NCBI RefSeq assembly: GCF_004341885.1
Contig: NZ_SLVX01000003.1
Coordinates: 372,001 to 436,000, forward strand
From: Shinella granuli
GTDB lineage: Bacteria; Pseudomonadota; Alphaproteobacteria; Rhizobiales; Rhizobiaceae
Length of the DNA: 64,000 nt
Reading direction: 5' to 3'
The number at the start of each line of letters is the position of its first letter. The stretch's first letter is position 1. A model generated the notes under the pieces. That model made no database searches. It had not been told where the DNA came from and worked only from the letters and a program-made list of their open reading frames with translations. The position numbers and the translations under genes were made by a program. Shown piece after piece: positions 43,942-52,800 of the stretch.

Positions 43942-44502
43942 TCAGGTGAGGTAGACGATCGGGAACATCACGAGCCAGACGAGGTCGATCGCATGCCAGA
44001 GCGTCGCGATCATCACGACATTGCTCCGCGACGGGCGCCAGGCGACGAGAAAGAGGATGGCCGCGCCGAAGACGACGTGCAGCAGGTGGAAGCCGGTGAC
44101 GAGGAAATAGAGTTCGGCAAGCGTGCCCGCCCCGCCGATGCCGGAGCGGACCTCCATCCCATATTCGGCGAGTTTCACCGCCGCAAAGGCAAGGCCGAGA
44201 AGGCCCGCAAGGACGAGGGAGCGGCGAACGCCCGAAAGATCCGCCCCGCGGCGAACCGCCAGCGCCGCCTGCCAGCCGCTGAGGACGAGAAGGACCGTGT
44301 TGAGCGCGGCAAGGCCGGGATGGAGGTGCGCGCGCAGGAAGGACGCATTGGCGACGTCCACCAGCGTCATCACCATGAAGGCGACGAGCAGCGCGCCGAA
44401 GGCTGCAAGTTCGCTCCACACCAGGATCCAGAGAAGAAGGCAATCGCCCTCCCCGCTCTCCGCCTTCGCAACCGCCGTGCGCATATCGTCCATCGTCGCC
44501 AT
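43942..44502 (-). CDS. norE: NorE, cytochrome oxidase subunit III-like protein
   Basis: This 186-residue membrane protein is a COX3-family member with about five helices (DCLLLWILVWSELAAFGALL at the start, WHAIDLVWLVMFPIVYLT at the end). NorE is found with NorCB in many denitrifiers and improves NO reductase function. The predicted -10 element (44514-44509) would place transcription start at about 44502, at the first ATG. The true start may therefore be ATG 44493 or 44484, or the mRNA may be leaderless. Confidence 0.9.
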   Translation of the reverse strand: MATMDDMRTAVAKAESGEGDCLLLWILVWSELAAFGALLVAFMVMTLVDVANASFLRAHLHPGLAALNTVLLVLSGWQAALAVRRGADLSGVRRSLVLAGLLGLAFAAVKLAEYGMEVRSGIGGAGTLAELYFLVTGFHLLHVVFGAAILFLVAWRPSRSNVVMIATLWHAIDLVWLVMFPIVYLT

Positions 44503-44508
44503 GGCCCA

Positions 44509-44578
44509 GCCCTAGCGCAGGAAGCCGCGGGCTTCTTTGCGCCGGCGCAAAGAGCGGCAATGCCGGACGCGGCATGAT
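44509..44578. promoter_or_regulatory. Shared NnrR-type box between norE and the small membrane protein gene
   Basis: TTGCGCCGGCGCAA (44537-44550) is a perfect palindrome, the most symmetrical of the seven boxes. On the reverse strand TAGGGC (44514-44509) follows after 22 bp, towards norE. On the forward strand a weaker CATGAT (44573-44578) follows after 22 bp, towards the gene at 44603, so one site may serve both directions. Confidence 0.75.
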
Positions 44579-44602
44579 GGCGGCAACGGAAAGGACCTTC
44601 CC

Positions 44603-44758
44603 ATGACGGATGCACAGTTCGGTCTCCTCATCGCCGCTCCGGTCATCGCCGGCTTCGCCCTGATGCTCTACCGCATGGGCGTGCTGCAGGGCGCGGGAAC
44701 GCTGTCCGCCGTCAGCGCCTCTGTTGTCATCGCCGCCGTGCTCTTCTTCGGCCAGTAG
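44603..44758 (+). CDS. Tiny membrane protein, 51 residues, function unknown
   Basis: This 51-residue protein consists of two hydrophobic stretches (LLIAAPVIAGFALMLYRMGV and SAVSASVVIAAVLFFGQ). AAAGGA lies about 9 bp before the ATG. It is 9 bp upstream of the hemerythrin gene and shares the perfect NnrR-type box with norE, so it is probably cotranscribed with the hemerythrin during denitrification. I do not recognise the family; small subunit-like proteins of this sort occur in oxidase and reductase complexes. Confidence 0.7.
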   Translation: MTDAQFGLLIAAPVIAGFALMLYRMGVLQGAGTLSAVSASVVIAAVLFFGQ

Positions 44759-44767
44759 GAGGCGGCG

Positions 44768-45229
44768 ATGGACGACGCGAGCCTCAACGCCGCCGATATC
44801 GACCGGCTGGAAACGCTTCACCAGGCCCTGCTCGATCTCTGCCTGCATCTCGAAGAGATCGCAGGCGAACCGGGCACCGCCGGTGAGCTGCGTGCGCTCG
44901 CCGACGCCATTCCGCCCGCCCTCAGGGCCGTGCACGAGCTGGAGGAGCGCCTGCTCTTCCCGGATTTCGACCGGCATGCCGGCTCCTGCTTCGCCGCCCT
45001 GGCGATCGAGCGCCTGAAGGCGGAGCACCGCTGCGACCGGCTCGCCGCCGAGGAGCTCTCGCTGACGCTGAAGGCCGTCGCCGACGGTCGCTGCGGGCTT
45101 TCGCCCGAGACGGTGTCGCGCATGATAGGCGGCTTCCAGGAAAGCCTGCGCCGCCATGTCTTTTCCGAACAGATGATCCTGGAGACGCTCATCGCCGCCA
45201 AGGCGGAGGCGCGCGACGTCTTCGCCTGA
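44768..45229 (+). CDS. Hemerythrin HHE domain protein
   Basis: This 153-residue helical protein has the spaced histidine and carboxylate residues of the hemerythrin HHE fold: LETLHQALLDLCLHLEE, AVHELEERLLFPDFDRHA, LKAEHRCDRLAAEELS and LRRHVFSEQMILETLI. Such di-iron proteins bind oxygen or nitric oxide, or supply iron for repair, as in the RIC/YtfE group. Without a long DUF542 region it is not classical YtfE. It follows the 51-residue membrane protein by 9 bp and ends 6 bp from convergent ubiV. Confidence 0.85.
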   Translation: MDDASLNAADIDRLETLHQALLDLCLHLEEIAGEPGTAGELRALADAIPPALRAVHELEERLLFPDFDRHAGSCFAALAIERLKAEHRCDRLAAEELSLTLKAVADGRCGLSPETVSRMIGGFQESLRRHVFSEQMILETLIAAKAEARDVFA

Positions 45230-45235
45230 CCGCCC

Positions 45236-46171
45236 TCAGTCCCGTCCCATCGCCGCGTTTCGCCCGCGCGACACCCAGGCCGCGCCCTCCTGCCGGTGCA
45301 GGAAACCGTTCGAGAAGCGCACGCCGGGATAGACCTTCGCCAGGTCCGCGATCGCCTCCTCGCCATCGATCCTGCCGTCGAGCACCCTGCGGTAGAGGCT
45401 TGCCACCTTCACCATGTCGCAATCCTGCGGCGAGAGCCGCACGCGCGACAGGCCCGCTTCGACGAGCGGTGCAAGGTCATCGACGAGCACGACGCAACTG
45501 TTCGACATCGTCTGCACGCCGTTCAGCACGAGGAAGGACTGGCGGTCGAGCGTACGCAGCGGCAGGCCATCGGGCTCCTCGCCGCAGACGAACTGGCAAT
45601 TGTCCTTCGTCAGCCCCTTGGAACGCGCATGGGCGCAGCGCGCAGAAATGGCGAGCGGCATGCGGCCGAAGGCGAAGACTTCGAAGGAGAAATCCGGCAT
45701 GGCCTCCAGCATCTGCCGGATGGAGCCAGCCGGCAGCTCCGGCGGCAGACAGATGTTCTCGGCACCGCGGGCGGCAAGCGTGCGGGCCGTCGCCGCATTG
45801 TAGACATTGACCAGCGGGCCGATCGAATGCGGACGGCCCTTGAGGAGGCCGAGCGCGGAGAGGTCGTTCGCCTCCACCGGATGCAGGCTGTCGGCGATCA
45901 GGTCACGCACATGCCGGCTTTCGCGCGGCAGCGTGACCATGGCGAGCGTGGAGAGCGTCACGCGCTTGCCCGCCGCCTCCAGCCGCTCGACGACCTCGGC
46001 GACATGCGGCTCGCTGAAATGCTGGCGCTTGGAACAGACCGTTTCCCCGAGCGTGACATGCTCGACCGCCGCCTCGTCGGCAATGCGGAAGTAGAAGTCC
46101 CGCCATTTCGGCCCATCCCAGAGGAAGTAGACCGGGCCGAGGCTCAGCGCCGGTTTGCCTGTCGTCGCCAT
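45236..46171 (-). CDS. ubiV: UbiV, U32-family protein of oxygen-independent ubiquinone synthesis
   Basis: This 311-residue U32 peptidase-family protein carries the four cluster cysteines in the UbiV pattern: about residue 46 (GETVCSKRQHF), 179 (ISARCAHARSKG), 192 and 196 (DNCQFVCGEE). UbiV forms a complex with UbiU that hydroxylates ubiquinone precursors without oxygen. AGGAG stands before ATG 46171, one codon inside a GTG-started frame. It is the last gene of ubiTUV, 9 bp after ubiU. Confidence 0.92.
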   Translation of the reverse strand: MATTGKPALSLGPVYFLWDGPKWRDFYFRIADEAAVEHVTLGETVCSKRQHFSEPHVAEVVERLEAAGKRVTLSTLAMVTLPRESRHVRDLIADSLHPVEANDLSALGLLKGRPHSIGPLVNVYNAATARTLAARGAENICLPPELPAGSIRQMLEAMPDFSFEVFAFGRMPLAISARCAHARSKGLTKDNCQFVCGEEPDGLPLRTLDRQSFLVLNGVQTMSNSCVVLVDDLAPLVEAGLSRVRLSPQDCDMVKVASLYRRVLDGRIDGEEAIADLAKVYPGVRFSNGFLHRQEGAAWVSRGRNAAMGRD

Positions 46172-46180
46172 CACCGTCTC

Positions 46181-47158
46181 CTATCGCCAGCGTTTGTCAT
46201 AGGCGCCCGTCGTCGTGCGCTGGCCCTCGCTCATCGCGCGGAGCCGGGCGACGAGTGCCGCGCGCTCGCCGGGCGAGGCACCAAGCGCCTTCTTGAGCGA
46301 CGACACCACCTCGGCGACATAGGCCTTGCCGCGCTGGCGCCCCTCGATCTTCAGCGCCGAGACGCCGGCCGCGCGCAGCGCGTCGATCTCGTCGATGACG
46401 TCGAGCGAGACGGGGTCCTCGAAGGCGTAGCCCTCGACGTCGCCGATCTCGAAGCGCCCCTTGCAGAGCGTCGGATAGCCGGAGGCCTCGCCGGGGCCGA
46501 AGCGGTTGATCGTGTAGGCGCCGAGCTCGGAGACAAGGTCCGCACCGTCCTGCCGGTAGCGGACATGGCTCGCCGGCGAGCAGACGCCGTTCATGTTGGG
46601 CGACTTGCCCGTTGCATAGGAGGAAAGCGAGCAGCGCCCCTCCGCCATGACGCAGAGCCCGCCGAAGGCGAAGACCTCGACCTCGCAGTCGATCTGCCGC
46701 GTCAGCCGGGCGATATCCTGCACGGTCAGAACGCGGGGCAGCACGACGCGCTTTGCCCCGAAGGCTTCGACGAGGAAACGGATCGCCTCCGGGTTCGAGG
46801 CGGAGGCCTGGACGGAGACGTGCAGCCGCTGCTGCGGATACTTTTCAGCGACATAGGCCATCAGGCCGAAATCGGCGAGGATCAGCGCATCGGCACCCAT
46901 CGCCACCGCATCGTCGGCGGCCGAATACCAGAGCGCCTCGTCGCCCGCCCGCATGAAGGTGTTGAGCGCGACGAAGGTCTGCACCTTCTTGCGACGGGCA
47001 AGCGCGATCGACTGGCGCAGCTCCTCGCGACTGAAATTGAGGCCCGGGAAGTTGCGGGCATTGGTCTCGTCGCGAAAGCCGCAATAGACGGCATCGGCAC
47101 CGGCCTCCACCGCCTCGCGGAAGGCGGCGGGCGTGCCGGCGGGGCAGATCAGTTCCAT
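46181..47158 (-). CDS. ubiU: UbiU, U32-family protein of oxygen-independent ubiquinone synthesis
   Basis: This 325-residue U32-family protein starts MELICPAGTPAAFREAVEAG and has cysteines at 169, 176, 193 and 232, the same positions as the [4Fe-4S] ligands of E. coli UbiU. With UbiV it performs the ring hydroxylations of ubiquinone in anaerobic cells. Its start overlaps the end of ubiT by 10 nt. The denitrification chain needs ubiquinone under anoxia, which explains the location. Confidence 0.94.
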   Translation of the reverse strand: MELICPAGTPAAFREAVEAGADAVYCGFRDETNARNFPGLNFSREELRQSIALARRKKVQTFVALNTFMRAGDEALWYSAADDAVAMGADALILADFGLMAYVAEKYPQQRLHVSVQASASNPEAIRFLVEAFGAKRVVLPRVLTVQDIARLTRQIDCEVEVFAFGGLCVMAEGRCSLSSYATGKSPNMNGVCSPASHVRYRQDGADLVSELGAYTINRFGPGEASGYPTLCKGRFEIGDVEGYAFEDPVSLDVIDEIDALRAAGVSALKIEGRQRGKAYVAEVVSSLKKALGASPGERAALVARLRAMSEGQRTTTGAYDKRWR

Positions 47159-47655
47159 GTCGCGTCCCTTCCTTCGAGCGCCTTGCCGCGGATATAGCGC
47201 GCCGTGCCGGCGACGAGCGGCGAGAACGGCCCGGCCAGCGCGCCGAGTTCGCGCGGCAGGTCGATGGCGCTGTCGTCGAGCGCGTTGCGCAGCGCCAGCA
47301 TCGCCTCCATGTCGCCGGTGACCGAAAGGTCGCGCGAGAAGAACAGCGCATCCGCATCGCAGCGCCCTTCGAGCAGGCCGAGAAGCAGCACCAGCGGCCC
47401 CTCAATGCGCGCATCGACGAGCGGCGGAGCGCCGCGCGAGACGGCGAGCGTCTTCATGGCCGGCACGACGGTGAAATGCAGCGGCAGATCGACGGGCGAG
47501 AAGCCGTAACAGGTCTCACGATAGGCGCCGAGCCGTTCGAAGAGATCGGGATGGGCCTTCAGCACGCCGGAAAACAGGTGGCGCGCCACCCGTTCCACCA
47601 GCCAGAGAGGCGCAAGATCGACCGGTTTGACGAGAAGAGGCGGAAGCGATGGCAT
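47149..47655 (-). CDS. ubiT: UbiT, SCP2-domain protein of oxygen-independent ubiquinone synthesis
   Basis: This 168-residue protein has an SCP2 sterol-carrier fold (YGFSPVDLPLHFTVVPAMKT, then LVLLLGLLEGRCDADALFFS and DLSVTGDMEAMLALRNALDD). UbiT is thought to bind the lipid precursors for UbiUV, replacing UbiJ of the aerobic pathway. It is the first gene of the ubiTUV operon. An NnrR-type box with TAGGGT stands 56 bp upstream. Confidence 0.92.
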   Translation of the reverse strand: MPSLPPLLVKPVDLAPLWLVERVARHLFSGVLKAHPDLFERLGAYRETCYGFSPVDLPLHFTVVPAMKTLAVSRGAPPLVDARIEGPLVLLLGLLEGRCDADALFFSRDLSVTGDMEAMLALRNALDDSAIDLPRELGALAGPFSPLVAGTARYIRGKALEGRDATWN

Positions 47656-47683
47656 GCGGGACTTTCCAGAAACGAACGTCTGG

Positions 47684-47725
47684 ACCCTAGGCAGCGTCGG
47701 GCGCCAAGAGTTTGCGCCAGCACAA
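47684..47725 (-). promoter_or_regulatory. NnrR-type box and -10 element of ubiTUV
   Basis: TTGCGCCAGCACAA (47712-47725) is followed on the reverse strand after 22 bp by TAGGGT (47689-47684). The predicted transcript start is near 47677, 22 nt before ubiT. In the other direction the box ends 34 bp before ubiD, but no -10-like hexamer is found at the matching distance. Confidence 0.75.
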
Positions 47726-47759
47726 AGACCGTGACGTTTTTCCCCGGCAAGGGAGCGTC

Positions 47760-49271
47760 ATGAAAGCCGATGCCCCCGTTCCGCGCCGTTTCGACGGCCT
47801 TCAGGATTTCGTCGCCCTCCTGGAGCGGCGGGCGCGGCTGACGCGCATTTGCGAGCCGGTCTCGCTCGTCCACGAGGTGACGGAAATCCATCGCCGCGTG
47901 CTGGCCGAGGGCGGGCCGGCGCTGCTCTTCGAACGGCCGGTGGATGCCGCGGGCCGCATTCAGCCCATCCCGCTTCTTGCCAATCTCTTCGGCACGCGCG
48001 AGCGCATCGAATGGGGCTTGGGCCTTGAGGCCGGCGGCCTGCCGCACCTTGCCGCCTTCCTCGCGGACCTGCGCGATCCGCAGCCGCCACGCTCCCTGCG
48101 CGATGCCTGGCAGAAGCTGCCCCACCTGAAGGCCGCCCTGTCGATGAACCCGCGCACGGTCCGCCGCGCCCCTTGCCAGGCGATCGTCTGGCAGGGCGAG
48201 GAGGCCGATCTCGACCGCCTGCCGATCCAGACCTGCTGGCCGGGTGAGCCCGCCCCGCTCGTCACCTGGCCGCTCGTCATCACCCAGGCGCCGGACAACC
48301 CTGCGGACATCAATGTCGGCATCTACCGCATGCAGAAGCTCGGCAAGGACCGGCTCATCATGCGCTGGCTCGCCCATCGCGGCGGGGCGCGCCACCATCG
48401 CCTCTGGCAGGCGTCCGGGCGCGACATGCCTGTCGCGGTCGTCATCGGTGCCGATCCCACGACGATCCTTGCCGCCGTCATGCCGCTGCCCGACGGCTTG
48501 AGCGAACTCGGCTTTGCCGGTGTGCTGAACGGCCGGCGACAGGAGACGGCCTGTGGCCTCACCGTGCCGCTGCCCATCCCCGCCAGTGCGGAAATCGTGC
48601 TGGAAGGCACGGTCTCGGCCAGCGAGACGACGGACGAAGGCCCCTATGGCGACCATACCGGCTATTACAATGCCGTCGAGCCCTTCCCGGTCATGACGCT
48701 CTCGGCGATCACCCTGCGGAAGAACCCGCTCTACCTCTCCACCTATACCGGCCGGCCGCCGGACGAGCCGTCGAGGCTGGGCGAGGCGATGAACGAACTC
48801 TTCGTGCCGCTGGTGAAGCGCCAGTTCCCGGAGATCCTTGACCTCTGGCTGCCGCCCGAGGCCTGCTCCTACCGTGCCATGGTGGTTTCCATCGACAAGC
48901 GCTATCCCGGCCAGGCACGGCGGGTGATGATGGGCCTGTGGTCCATGCTGCCGCAGTTCAGCTACACCAAGCTGATCATCGCCGTCGACGGCGACATCGA
49001 CGTGAAAAGCTGGCCGGACGTGATCTGGGCGCTCTCCACCCGCTTCGATGCCGGCCGCGACCTGATGCTCGTGGAAAACACGCCGATCGACTATCTCGAC
49101 TTCGCGTCCCCGAAATCCGGCCTCGGCGGCAAGCTCGGGCTGGATGCGACGCGGAAGATCGGCACGGAGAGCGAGCGGGAATGGGGCCGGGTCCTCGCCA
49201 TGACGCCCGACGTGGTCGCCAGGGTGGACGGCCTGTGGGCATCCCTAGGCCTTCCGGAGCCGTTCGCATGA
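47760..49271 (+). CDS. ubiD: UbiD family prenylated-FMN decarboxylase
   Basis: This 503-residue protein has UbiD features: DINVGIYRMQKLGKDRLIMR (prenyl-FMN and metal region), SETTDEGPYGDHTGYYN with the conserved acidic residues, and LGLDATRKIG near the end. UbiD decarboxylates 4-hydroxy-3-polyprenylbenzoate in ubiquinone synthesis. The ATG at 47760 follows AAGGGAG, and its stop overlaps ubiX as ATGA. Facing ubiTUV across a Crp/Fnr-type box, it is probably the anaerobic ubiquinone decarboxylase, though other UbiD-type substrates cannot be excluded. Confidence 0.92.
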   Translation: MKADAPVPRRFDGLQDFVALLERRARLTRICEPVSLVHEVTEIHRRVLAEGGPALLFERPVDAAGRIQPIPLLANLFGTRERIEWGLGLEAGGLPHLAAFLADLRDPQPPRSLRDAWQKLPHLKAALSMNPRTVRRAPCQAIVWQGEEADLDRLPIQTCWPGEPAPLVTWPLVITQAPDNPADINVGIYRMQKLGKDRLIMRWLAHRGGARHHRLWQASGRDMPVAVVIGADPTTILAAVMPLPDGLSELGFAGVLNGRRQETACGLTVPLPIPASAEIVLEGTVSASETTDEGPYGDHTGYYNAVEPFPVMTLSAITLRKNPLYLSTYTGRPPDEPSRLGEAMNELFVPLVKRQFPEILDLWLPPEACSYRAMVVSIDKRYPGQARRVMMGLWSMLPQFSYTKLIIAVDGDIDVKSWPDVIWALSTRFDAGRDLMLVENTPIDYLDFASPKSGLGGKLGLDATRKIGTESEREWGRVLAMTPDVVARVDGLWASLGLPEPFA

Positions 49272-49846
49272 AGACCGAACGGGTGGTCGTCGGCATCACG
49301 GGCGCTTCCGGCGCGGCACTGGCCGTGCGTATCGTCGAGCGGCTGGCCACGCTCGGCGGCGTCGAAACCCATCTCGTGGTCTCCGATGCCGCGCGCCGCA
49401 CGCTGGACCTCGAATGCGGCACGGACGCGCTGGAACGCCTGTTGCCGCTCGTCCATCGCCATCATCCGACAGGCGATATCGGCGCATCGATCGCCAGCGG
49501 CTCGTTTCCCGTCCGCGGCATGATTGTCGCCCCCTGCTCCATGCAGACGCTTTCGGCCGTCGCTACCGGCCGTACCGACACGCTGATCGGTCGCGCCGCC
49601 GATGTACAACTGAAGGAGCGCCGCCGGCTCGTCCTTCTGGCGCGCGAGACACCGCTGCATCTCGGCCATCTGCGCAACATGTGCGCCGTGACGGAGATGG
49701 GCGCGATCGTCATGCCCCCGGTGCCGGCCTTCTACCATCGCCCGCAATCCGTGGCCGACATCGTCGACCACCTCGCCGCCCGCGCCATTGATCTCCTGGC
49801 AATGCCGCACCCGTCCCTTGCGAAGCCCTGGGAGGGTGCCGGATAG
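49268..49846 (+). CDS. ubiX: UbiX flavin prenyltransferase
   Basis: This 192-residue flavoprotein makes the prenylated FMN cofactor for UbiD. The FMN site VVVGITGASGAALAVRIVER starts the protein, and FPVRGMIVAPCSMQTLSAVA and LVLLARETPLHLGHLRNM are standard UbiX motifs. Its start overlaps the ubiD stop as ATGA, so enzyme and cofactor maker are coupled. Confidence 0.96.
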   Translation: MKTERVVVGITGASGAALAVRIVERLATLGGVETHLVVSDAARRTLDLECGTDALERLLPLVHRHHPTGDIGASIASGSFPVRGMIVAPCSMQTLSAVATGRTDTLIGRAADVQLKERRRLVLLARETPLHLGHLRNMCAVTEMGAIVMPPVPAFYHRPQSVADIVDHLAARAIDLLAMPHPSLAKPWEGAG

Positions 49847-49857
49847 TCGGAAAACGA

Positions 49858-49891
49858 AACCGGGCCGCTCGAAGGAGCGGCCCGGTTTTTT
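49858..49891. terminator. Terminator between ubiX and putA
   Basis: AACCGGGCCGCTC (49858-49870) pairs with 49875-49887 as a perfect 13-bp stem with a GAAG loop and six Ts at 49886-49891. It serves the two convergent genes. Confidence 0.93.
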
Positions 49892-49899
49892 ATCATGCC

Positions 49900-52800
49900 T
49901 TAGCCGATGCTCATCAGGCTGGCATTGCCGCCGGCGGCCGCCGTGTTGATGGAGGTCGAGACCTCTTCGAGCAGCCAGTTGAGGCAATAGGCATCCGCAC
50001 CCGCCCGGATTTCCGCCGTGGTGGCGGCCTGCGTCAGGACGAGCGGACCGGGCAGCGCGGCGATGTGGCGGGCGGCCTCGACCACCCTGTCCCCGTCCCC
50101 TTCGACGAGCGCACCCGCATAGGGACCATCCGCCGCCCAGTCGGACGACCAGGAGATCAGCGCCGCAAGGCTCGCCGGAAGGCCGGCAAGGGCAGGCTGG
50201 AGACCGGAGGCGGCGTCGATCACCGCCCTGTTGCCCGTGGCGAATACCGCGCCGAGCTGGGCGAGCAACCCCTCCTCCGTCGCCGGCGCGAGGAGGATCC
50301 GGCCGCGCGGATGGAGCGCATAGAGGTTCTTCTCGCCGACCGGGCCGGGAAGCTCGAGGTCCAGCCCGAGCGCCGAATTGCTGCCGAGATCGCGGACCTG
50401 ATCGGAAAGCTCGGCCTTACCCTTACCGCGCAACCACTGGGCGAAATCGAGCACCGCCGGCTGGATATGCACGGAGCTGTGCTGCGGGGGAACCGGCGGA
50501 ACCTGCACGAGGCGACCGATATAGAGCGGGCCGCCCGCCTTGGGCCCGGTGCCCGAAAGCCCCCGGCCGCCGAACGGCTGCACGCCGACGATGGCGCCGA
50601 TGATGTTGCGGTTGACGTAGATATTGCCCGCCTTCACGCGGCTGGTGACATGGGCGATCGTCTCGTCGAGGCGCGTATGCAGGCCGAAGGTCAGGCCATA
50701 GCCCGTCGCATTGATATCGTCGATCAGGCGGTCGACATCCTCGCGCTTGTAGCGGATGACATGCAGGACCGGGCCGAACACTTCACGCTCCAGATCGGCA
50801 AGCGACTGCAGCTCGATGATGGTGGGCGAAACGAAGGTGCCGCGATCAGCTTCCGCGGGCAGCGCCACCTGCTCGATCTTGCGGCCACGCGCGCGCATCT
50901 TCTCGATATGCGCCTCGATCGTCTGCTTGGCCTCCGCGGTGATGACCGGGCCGGTATCCACACTCAGCTTGTCGGTGCGGCCGATCGTGAGTTCGGCGAG
51001 CGCCCCTTTCAGCATGGTGAGCGTACGGTCAGCGACGTCCTCCTGCAGGCACAGCACGCGCAGCGCCGAGCAGCGCTGGCCGGCGCTGTCGAAGGCCGAG
51101 GCGATGACATCGAACACCACCTGTTCGGCAAGCGCCGAGGAATCGACGATCATCGCATTCTGCCCGCCGGTCTCGGCGATCAGCGGGATCGGCTTGCCGG
51201 CGGGCGAGAGGCGGCCGGAGAGTTCCTTCTGGATGAGGCGGGCGACTTCCGTAGAACCGGTGAACATGACGCCCGCCGTTTCCGGCGCACCGACAAGGGC
51301 AGCGCCGACGCGGCCATCGCCGGGCAGCAGTTGCAGCGCGCCCGAGGGAATGCCGGCCTCATGCAGGATCCGCACCGCCTCGGCGGCGATCAGCGGCGTT
51401 TCCTCGGCCGGCTTTGCCAGCACCGGGTTGCCGGCGACGAGCGCGGCCGCGATCTGGCCGGTGAAGATCGCCAGCGGGAAGTTCCACGGGCTGATGCAGA
51501 CGATCGGGCCGAGCGGCGCATGGCCGGCACCGAGCGTACGCCGCGCCTGTTCGGCATAATAGCGCAGGAAGTCGATCGCCTCGCGCACCTCGGCAATGGC
51601 ATTGGCGGCGGATTTGCCCGCCTCGCGGATGGCAAGGCCGATCAGCGTCGCGATCCCCGCCTGCATCAGGTCGGCGGCACGATCGAGCCGGTCGCCCCGC
51701 TCGCGCGGCGGCACGGTAGCCCAGGCCGGGGCCGCTTCGAGCGCCAGCCTGGCGGCCTTCGCCACGCCCGCATCCGTCGTCTCGACGACGGTGCCGACCA
51801 AGTCCCTGTGATCGGCCGGATTGAGCACCGGCCGCCGCTCGCCCTCGCTGGAACCGTCGGCGATGACAGGCGCGGCCTGCCATTCGACAGCCGCGGTCTT
51901 CGCAAGGTCCTGCGCCAGCTTCGCCAGCACCGCCTCATTGGAAAGGTCGAGACCGGCGGAGTTCAGGCGGCCCTTGCCGTAGAGTTCCGCGGGAAGCGCG
52001 ATCTTGTCATGCTTGCCGCCCGGCACCGGCATGGCGCGCACGACGGCAGCCGGATCGGCAATGAGCTCGTCGACCGAGACGGCGGGATCGGCGATGCGGT
52101 TGACGAAGGAGGAGTTCGCGCCGTTTTCCAGCAGGCGGCGGACGAGATAGGCCAGCAGTGTCTCGTGCGTGCCGACCGGCGCATAGATGCGGCACGGGCG
52201 GTTCAGCTTCTCCTCGCCGACGACCTCGTCGTAGAGCGGTTCGCCCATGCCGTGCAGGCACTGGAACTCGTAGTCGCCGACGCGGAAATCCGGGCCTGCG
52301 AGCTGGTAGATCGTGGCGAGCGACTGAGCATTGTGCGTGGCGAACTGCGGGAAGACCACATCCTTCGCCGCCAACAGTTTCCGGGCGCAGGCTATGTAGG
52401 AGACGTCCGTGTGGATCTTGCGCGTGAAGACGGGGAACTCCTCCAGCCCGTCGAGCTGCGCGCGCTTGATCTCGGCATCCCAATAGGCGCCCTTGACGAG
52501 GCGCACCATGATGCGCCGGTTGGCGCGGCGGGCGAGATCGATGATGAAATCGAGCACGAAGGGGCAGCGCTTGCCATAGGCCTGCACCACGAAGCCGACG
52601 CCGTCCCAGCCCGCAAGGGCCGGATCGTGGCAAAGCTCTTCCAGAAGGTCGAGCGAGAGTTCCAGCCGGTCGGCCTCCTCCGCATCGATGTTGAGGCCAA
52701 TATTGTAGGACTTCGCGATGGCGGCCAGCGCCTTCACTTTGGGTAGCAGCTCGCCCATCACCCGTTCGGCCTGGGCGCGCACGTAGCGCGGATGCAGCGC

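Noticed and set aside
46171-47158. Possible duplication or frameshift, because two adjacent U32 genes occur
   Set aside because: Both are full length, differ strongly in sequence and have the separate cysteine patterns of UbiU and UbiV.
47726-47759. A ubiD promoter using the same box as ubiT
   Set aside because: At 22 bp from the box on the forward strand there is no TAG or TATAAT-like hexamer, and the predicted start would fall on the ATG although a good ribosome binding site lies upstream. ubiD may use another promoter.
50065-52746. An 893-codon forward ORF inside putA antisense
   Set aside because: PutA is intact on the reverse strand with catalytic Glu and Cys; the forward frame is a low-complexity shadow.
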